Assembly (NCBI GenBank): GCA_964555685.1
Contig: CAZKTO010000044.1
Coordinates: 1-25,880, forward strand
DNA from: CAZKTO01 sp964555685
GTDB lineage: Bacteria; Chloroflexota; Dehalococcoidia; SHYB01
DNA: 25,880 nt
Reading direction: 5' to 3'
Shown here: positions 21,928 to 25,880 of the stretch, one piece after another
Position numbering within the stretch: the first letter of the stretch is position 1
Layout: every line of letters starts with the position of its first letter
Notes under the pieces: generated by a model
What the model saw: the letters and a program-made list of their open reading frames with translations, nothing else
The model's database searches: none
What the model was told of the DNA's origin: nothing
Made by a program: the position numbers and the translations under genes

Positions 21928-22728
21928 CTATCCGCCCGCCGCCGGCGGCCGCGCCGACGTGCAGGAGAGGCCCCCGTCGGCCAGGAGCGTCTGGCCCGTC
22001 ACGTAGCCTGCGAGATCGGATGCCAGCATCACCACCACGCCGCCGATGTCATCCGGCACGCCCGTCCGGCCCAGGGGCATCGCCCTGGCCGTGGCGGCCC
22101 TCCGCTCCGGCGTCATGTGCCTCGCCACGTCCGGCGTGTCGATGGAGGCCGGCGCCACGCAGTTCACGCGGATGCCGTGGGGGCCCAGCTCCATCGCCAG
22201 CGTCTGCGTCAGGTGCATCACGCCCGCCTTGGCCGCGCCGTACGGCGCGAGGCGCGCCGACCCGCGCAGGCCGCTGATCGACGCGATGTTGATGATCACG
22301 CCCTTCGTCCCCCGGTCGATCATAGCGCGGGCGAAGGCCTGCGAGCACAGGAAGGTCGTGCGCAGGTTCAGCTCCACGACGCCGTCCCAGAACTCGGTGG
22401 AGGCCTCGCGCACGGGCTGCATCGCCCGGCCGCCCAGGCCGCCCACGTTGTTCACGCCCACATCGATCCGCCCGAACGCGGCGAGCGTCTGGTCCACCAT
22501 CCGCCGGACGTCCTCCGGCTTGCGCACGTCGGCGTGGACAGCGATCGCCTGGCGTCCCAGCGCGCGCACCTCGCCGGCGACGGCCAAGGCGTTCTTCCCG
22601 TCGAGATCGACGATGACGGCGTGGGCTCCCGCCCGGGCGAACATGAGGGCGATCCCCCGGCCCATGCCCTGGCCCGAGCCCGTGACGACCACAACCTTGT
22701 CCGTGAGCCCCAGCAGCGAATCGCTCAT
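21928..22728 (-). CDS. SDR-family NAD(P)-dependent oxidoreductase
   Basis: 266 aa with an intact classical SDR motif set: TGSGQGMG (16-23), Asp41 after beta-2 (IVDLD, favouring NAD over NADP), NNVGG in place of NNAG, Asn121, Ser150, Tyr163 and Lys167, and a C-terminal YVTGQTLLADGG. It resembles FabG/glucose-1-dehydrogenase-like oxidoreductases acting on hydroxyl or keto groups. ATG 22728 has GGGGTG at good spacing; an in-frame GTG two codons earlier is possible. Downstream plsY follows after 11 nt. This complete SDR contrasts with the SDR at 7595-8374, which lacks the glycine loop. Confidence 0.92.
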   Translation of the reverse strand: MSDSLLGLTDKVVVVTGSGQGMGRGIALMFARAGAHAVIVDLDGKNALAVAGEVRALGRQAIAVHADVRKPEDVRRMVDQTLAAFGRIDVGVNNVGGLGGRAMQPVREASTEFWDGVVELNLRTTFLCSQAFARAMIDRGTKGVIINIASISGLRGSARLAPYGAAKAGVMHLTQTLAMELGPHGIRVNCVAPASIDTPDVARHMTPERRAATARAMPLGRTGVPDDIGGVVVMLASDLAGYVTGQTLLADGGLSCTSARPPAAGG

Positions 22729-22765
22729 ATGCACACCCCAGGCTTGGCCCGCCCTCTCCCTCCGA

Positions 22766-22790
22766 CTCCCTCTCCGGCGCGGAGAGGGAG
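22766..22790. repeat. CTCCCTCTCC hairpin between PPOX and SDR genes
   Basis: CTCCCTCTCC-GGCGC-GGAGAGGGAG, perfect 10-bp arms, in the gap between two same-strand genes. Member of the dispersed C-rich/G-rich hairpin set. Confidence 0.7.
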
Positions 22791-22812
22791 AGCTCCCGTT
22801 CCTGCGGTCTCC

Positions 22813-23355
22813 CTAGGTCAACGCCGGCAGGCCATCGATGCTCCGGCGGTTGTTCTCGGCACGGTACGCCGCCAGACCGTCCTCGCCCTTGCGCTCGCAC
22901 CACAGCCCCATCTGCTTGCGATGCTCCTTGAACTCGTACGACGGCACGCCGTAGCCGCACGAGTCCGAGATGCGCTCCAGCGCCACGCGCACCACCGATC
23001 GCACGCCGGGATGGGACGGGAAGAGGGCCCGGAGCGGTTCGAAGCCGGGATGCCCCGGCTGCAGCACCTCGCCGCGCCCGTGCAGCCGCACGATCTTGGG
23101 CGGCCCCTCGAAGGCGCAGAGCATGATGACGATGCGGCCGTTCTCCCGCAGGTGCGCCACCGTCTCGATGCCGCTGCCCGTCAGATCGAGGTAGGCGACC
23201 GTCCGGTCGTCGAGGATGGCGAAGGAGTCGAGGCCCTTGGGAGACAGGTTGATGTGGCCCTCGGCGGAGAGCGGCGCCGTGGCGACGAAGAAGACGCGCT
23301 GCCGCCGGATGAAGCCGGCCAGCGTCTCGTCGATGCGCGGATAGGTCTTGGCCAT
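22813..23355 (-). CDS. Pyridoxamine 5'-phosphate oxidase-fold flavoprotein
   Basis: 180 aa. The split-barrel FMN-binding fold of PPOX-like proteins shows as FFVATAPLSAEGHINLSPKG near 22-41, then TVAYLDLTGSGIETVAHLRENGRIVIMLCAF and the KIVRLHGRGEV strand. The ending SCGYGVPSYEFKEHR is typical of a subfamily annotated only as 'pyridoxamine 5'-phosphate oxidase family'. True PdxH activity is unlikely because PdxH-specific C-terminal residues are not evident; FMN or F420 reductase-type chemistry is possible. ATG 23355 follows CAGGAG. Repeat hairpins flank it on both sides, so it may be a single-gene unit. Confidence 0.9.
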   Translation of the reverse strand: MAKTYPRIDETLAGFIRRQRVFFVATAPLSAEGHINLSPKGLDSFAILDDRTVAYLDLTGSGIETVAHLRENGRIVIMLCAFEGPPKIVRLHGRGEVLQPGHPGFEPLRALFPSHPGVRSVVRVALERISDSCGYGVPSYEFKEHRKQMGLWCERKGEDGLAAYRAENNRRSIDGLPALT

Positions 23356-23367
23356 AGTGTGCTCCTG

Positions 23368-23447
23368 TGCCCTCACCCTCCCGTCCCTCTCCTAAAGGGA
23401 GAGGGACGATACCCCTTCCTCTTTAGGGAAGGGGTCAGGGGTTAGGT
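23368..23447. repeat. Composite hairpin repeat, second copy
   Basis: Hairpins GTCCCTCTCC-TAAAG-GGAGAGGGAC (23383-23407) and ACCCCTTCC-N7-GGAAGGGGT (23411-23435). Read on the minus strand, order and linker (TATCGTCCCTCTCC) match 7438-7520. It lies between the dehydrogenase stop and the PPOX start. Confidence 0.75.
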
Positions 23448-24482
23448 CTAATACCCCTTCTTCGGATCGATCACGTTCTCCAGCGGCTCGCCCTTCAGGT
23501 ACCGGCGCAGGTTCTCGCAGAAGAGCTCCGTGGCGCGCTTCGAGTGCTCGCGGACGCCGCCCGAGTTGTGCGGCGTGATGATGACGTTGGGCAGGCCCCA
23601 CAGCTCGCTCTCCGGCGGCAGCGGCTCCGGATCGAAGACGTCGAGCCCGGCGCCGCCCAGGTGCCCGCTCTTGAGCGCGCGGACCAGCGCCGGCTGGTCG
23701 ACGGTCCCGCCCCGCGAGACGTTCATGAAGAAGCAGCCCGGCTTCATGGCCCGGAGCTCCGCCTCGCCAATCATCCGCGTCGTCTCCTTCGTCAGGCTCA
23801 CGGCAACCACCACGAAGTCGCACCGAGCGAGCATCTCGTGGAGGCGCTCGCGCGGGTAGACCTCGTCGATGAAGGGCAGCCGCTGGCCGGGCGTGTAGCC
23901 GCGCCGCGCCGCCAGGATGCGCAGGCCGAAGCCGCCGGCCCGCCGGGCCACCTCGCCCCCGATGCGCCCCGGTCCCACGATCCCCAGCGTCCTGCCGCGG
24001 AGCTCGTCGTTGGGGTAGCGGACCCACTGCCGCTTCTGCTGCGCCTCGACGCGCTTCATCATTTGCTTCACGTGCATCAGCATGTACATGAGCACGAACT
24101 CGGCGATGGGCGGCCCGTTCACGCCGCTCGAGTTGCTGAGGGCGATCCCCTTCTCCAGGAGCCCGGTGCCCGCCAGGTAGTCCACGCCGGCGCCGTAGAC
24201 GTGCACCCATTTGAGCCTGGGCGCGATCTGGGTGATGTTCCTCGGCAGCCGCAGGCCGAAGATCACCTCGGCGTCGCCCACCTGCCGCTCGAACTCGCCC
24301 TCCTTGAGATCGACGACGCTGCGCGACCCGCTGGCGCGGTACGACTCGACCCACCCGCGCGTCATCTCGTCCACGAACGGGGCGTGGACCACCTTCACGC
24401 GCGGGTCCACGGCGCCGATGGCGGCCAGCTCCTCGGGCCGCGCCATGTGGTGAGCGACCAGAATTTTGATCGTGGTGGACAT
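23448..24482 (-). CDS. D-2-hydroxyacid dehydrogenase
   Basis: 344 aa. The Rossmann motif is GPGRIG (170-175), and the catalytic triad is Arg257 in NVSRGGTVD, Glu286 in FDPEPLP and His305 in ITPHNSGG. It reduces a 2-keto acid to the D-2-hydroxy acid, or the reverse, with NAD(P)H in the cytoplasm. After beta-2 the sequence is AARRGYTPG; the arginines hint at NADP(H), as in glyoxylate/hydroxypyruvate reductases, but the substrate is not fixed. ATG 24482 follows GGAGAG, with an extended -10 promoter 30 nt upstream. It diverges from valS. Confidence 0.93.
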   Translation of the reverse strand: MSTTIKILVAHHMARPEELAAIGAVDPRVKVVHAPFVDEMTRGWVESYRASGSRSVVDLKEGEFERQVGDAEVIFGLRLPRNITQIAPRLKWVHVYGAGVDYLAGTGLLEKGIALSNSSGVNGPPIAEFVLMYMLMHVKQMMKRVEAQQKRQWVRYPNDELRGRTLGIVGPGRIGGEVARRAGGFGLRILAARRGYTPGQRLPFIDEVYPRERLHEMLARCDFVVVAVSLTKETTRMIGEAELRAMKPGCFFMNVSRGGTVDQPALVRALKSGHLGGAGLDVFDPEPLPPESELWGLPNVIITPHNSGGVREHSKRATELFCENLRRYLKGEPLENVIDPKKGY

Positions 24483-24511
24483 GGGACTCTCCAGAAGGGC
24501 AAGTCGCGGTG

Positions 24512-24520
24512 ATTATAGCA
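24512..24520 (-). promoter_or_regulatory. Extended -10 promoter of the hydroxyacid dehydrogenase gene
   Basis: Minus strand TGC-TATAAT (box at 24512-24517), the same 9-mer as before the thiolase gene. No good -35 was seen. Confidence 0.5.
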
Positions 24521-24529
24521 GGGGAACCT

Positions 24530-24558
24530 CACCCCCCTCTCCCAGGGAGAGAGGGGTG
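24530..24558. repeat. 14-bp-arm hairpin between dehydrogenase and valS
   Basis: CACCCCCCTCTCCC and GGGAGAGAGGGGTG around a single A, one mismatch. It lies just upstream of the dehydrogenase -10 box. Member of the C-rich/G-rich hairpin set. Confidence 0.6.
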
Positions 24559-24579
24559 GCCTCCGGACGGGGAGAGGTC

Positions 24580-24585
24580 TACAAT
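24580..24585 (+). promoter_or_regulatory. Possible -10 box of valS
   Basis: TACAAT 37 nt upstream of the valS GTG; -35 not clear. No T-box specifier or antiterminator fold was recognised in the short leader. Confidence 0.35.
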
Positions 24586-24622
24586 ACGAGACGATTTTCG
24601 ACACGATTGTCCGGGACTCACC

Positions 24623-25880
24623 GTGACACAGACGACGCCCATCCCCAAGGTCTACGAGCCCAAGAAGGTCGAGGAGCGCCTCTACCGCTTCTGGATGGAG
24701 CGCGGCCTCTTCACGCCCAGGATCGAGCCGGGCAGGAAGCCCTTCGTCATCGTCATGCCGCCGCCCAACGTCACGGGCGAGCTGCACACCGGCCACGCGG
24801 TTTTCGTCGCCATCGAAGACGCCCTCACCCGCTGGCACCGCATGCGCGGCGAGTCCACCCTCTGGCTCCCCGGCACCGACCATGCCGGCATCGCCACCCA
24901 GGTCGTCGTCGAGCGCGAGCTGGCCAAGGAGGGCCTCGACCGCCACACGCTGGGCCGCGAGCAGTTCCTCGAGCGCGTCTGGGACTGGGTCCGCACGCAA
25001 GGCCATCGCATCTCCGAGCAGCAGCGCGCGCTCGGCGCCTCCTGCGACTGGTCCCGCGAGCGCTTCACCATGGATCCCGGCCCCTCCAAGGCCGTCCGAA
25101 CCACCTTCGTGAACCTCTATAAGAAGGGCCTTATCTATCGCGGCGAGCGCCTCATCAACTGGTGCCCCCGCTGCCGCACGGCCCTCTCCGATCTCGAGAC
25201 GGAGCACCACGAGGTGCAGGGCAGCCTCTGGTATCTGCGCTACCCCTACGCCGACGGGCGCGGCCACGTGACCGTCGCCACGACCCGCCCCGAGACCTAC
25301 CTGGGCGATAGCGCCGTCGCCGTCCACCCCAAGGACGCTCGCTTCAAGGGCGCCGTGGGGCGCAAGGTGAAGCTTCCCATCATCGGGCGCGAGATCCCCG
25401 TCGTCGCCGACGAAGCGGTGTCGATGGAGTTCGGCGCCGGCTCGGTCAAGGTCACGCCGGCCCACGACCCCACGGACTTCGAGATCGGGACGCGCCACCA
25501 TCTCGAGGTCATCAACGTGATGAACCCGGACGCCACCATCAACGAGCGCGGCGGGCCCTTCGCCGGCATGGACCGCATGGAGGCTCGCGAGGCTATCGTC
25601 AAGGAGTTCGAGCGCCTGGGCCTGCTCGAAAAGACCGAGCGCCACACCCACGCCGTCGGCCACTGCCAGCGCTGCAAGACCGTCGTCGAGCCCCTGGTCA
25701 GCAAACAGTGGTTCGTCCAGGTCGGCTCCCACGAGCAGCCCGAGAGCATCGCCGGCCGCGCCTACCGCGCCGTCGTGGACGGCCGCATCGCCATCGTCCC
25801 GGACCGCTTCGCCAAGGTCTACCTCAACTGGATGGAGAACATCCGCGACTGGTGCATCAGCCGCCAGCTCTGGTGGGGGC
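24623..25880 (+). CDS. valS: Valyl-tRNA synthetase (5' part, runs off window)
   Basis: From GTG 24623 the frame stays open to the window end (419 codons), with no stop reached. It begins VTQTTPIPKVYEPKKVEERL, then the class I HIGH-type motif in PPPNVTGELHTGHA, WLPGTDHAGIATQ, the CP1 editing-domain start INWCPRCRTALSDLE, the editing motif TTRPETYLGDSAVAVHP, TPAHDPTDFEIG, and NWMENIRDWCISRQLWWG. All are standard for ValRS, which charges tRNA-Val and edits Thr-tRNA. The KMSKS loop and C-terminal coiled coil lie beyond the window. GTG is preferred as the first start after the -10 box; the ribosome site is weak. Confidence 0.97.
   Translation, partial: MTQTTPIPKVYEPKKVEERLYRFWMERGLFTPRIEPGRKPFVIVMPPPNVTGELHTGHAVFVAIEDALTRWHRMRGESTLWLPGTDHAGIATQVVVERELAKEGLDRHTLGREQFLERVWDWVRTQGHRISEQQRALGASCDWSRERFTMDPGPSKAVRTTFVNLYKKGLIYRGERLINWCPRCRTALSDLETEHHEVQGSLWYLRYPYADGRGHVTVATTRPETYLGDSAVAVHPKDARFKGAVGRKVKLPIIGREIPVVADEAVSMEFGAGSVKVTPAHDPTDFEIGTRHHLEVINVMNPDATINERGGPFAGMDRMEAREAIVKEFERLGLLEKTERHTHAVGHCQRCKTVVEPLVSKQWFVQVGSHEQPESIAGRAYRAVVDGRIAIVPDRFAKVYLNWMENIRDWCISRQLWWG

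Noticed and set aside
24483..24622. T-box riboswitch before valS
   Set aside because: The leader after the likely -10 box is about 30 nt, too short, and no T-box consensus was recognised.

Overview
The window is GC-rich, gene-dense bacterial chromosome. Genes are packed on both strands and GTG starts are common. There is no rRNA, tRNA, phage structural gene, IS element or CRISPR array. The gene mix (class III CoA-transferases, LLM flavin oxidoreductases, a BKACE-type protein, amidohydrolase-2, cyclase, SDRs) next to housekeeping genes (sufB, radA, valS) fits an environmental heterotroph such as Rokubacteria/Methylomirabilota or a similar soil or groundwater lineage. That placement is inference from gene content only.

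Layout. 1-849 (-): 5' part of sufB, with a clear sigma70-like promoter and a perfect palindromic operator. 1229-4028 (+): a thiolase-fold protein and an amidase. 4176-8374 (-): GNAT acetyltransferase, amidohydrolase, RadA, and an SDR that has lost part of its cofactor loop. 8566-10821 (+): a coiled-coil zinc-ribbon protein and a serine-recombinase-like protein that lacks its catalytic arginine motif. 10941-14958 (+): LLM oxidoreductase, VOC protein, cyclase-family hydrolase, second LLM oxidoreductase. 15160-16545 (-): RRM RNA-binding protein and a BKACE-type protein. 16794-18635 (+): a three-gene set, DUF1326, a NrtS-like small membrane protein and DUF2182, behind a good promoter. 18639-24482 (-): two translationally overlapping class III CoA-transferases, a PlsY-like protein, a second SDR, a PPOX-fold flavoprotein and a D-2-hydroxyacid dehydrogenase. 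24623-end (+): 5' part of valS.

How the genes fit together. Most accessory genes handle CoA esters, amides, cyclic or lactone compounds and 2-hydroxy acids, which suggests broad catabolism of organic acids and aromatic-type compounds. No complete pathway can be named. The DUF1326/NrtS-like/DUF2182 cassette, with cysteine- and methionine-rich motifs and two membrane proteins, is the best candidate for a poorly described system.

The most striking non-genic signal is a set of dispersed short palindromes: an 18-bp CCCCGAY-type unit, a 29-bp GTAGGGGCGGG-type unit, a 17-bp GCCCGCC-type unit, and longer compound hairpins. Several lie inside reading frames (CoA-transferase, NrtS-like gene, amidase) or supply a gene's stop codon (the second LLM gene, radA). 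Several enzymes also lack a family-defining residue: SDR glycine loop, BKACE zinc ligand, one CoA-transferase Asp, recombinase arginines, PlsY lysine.
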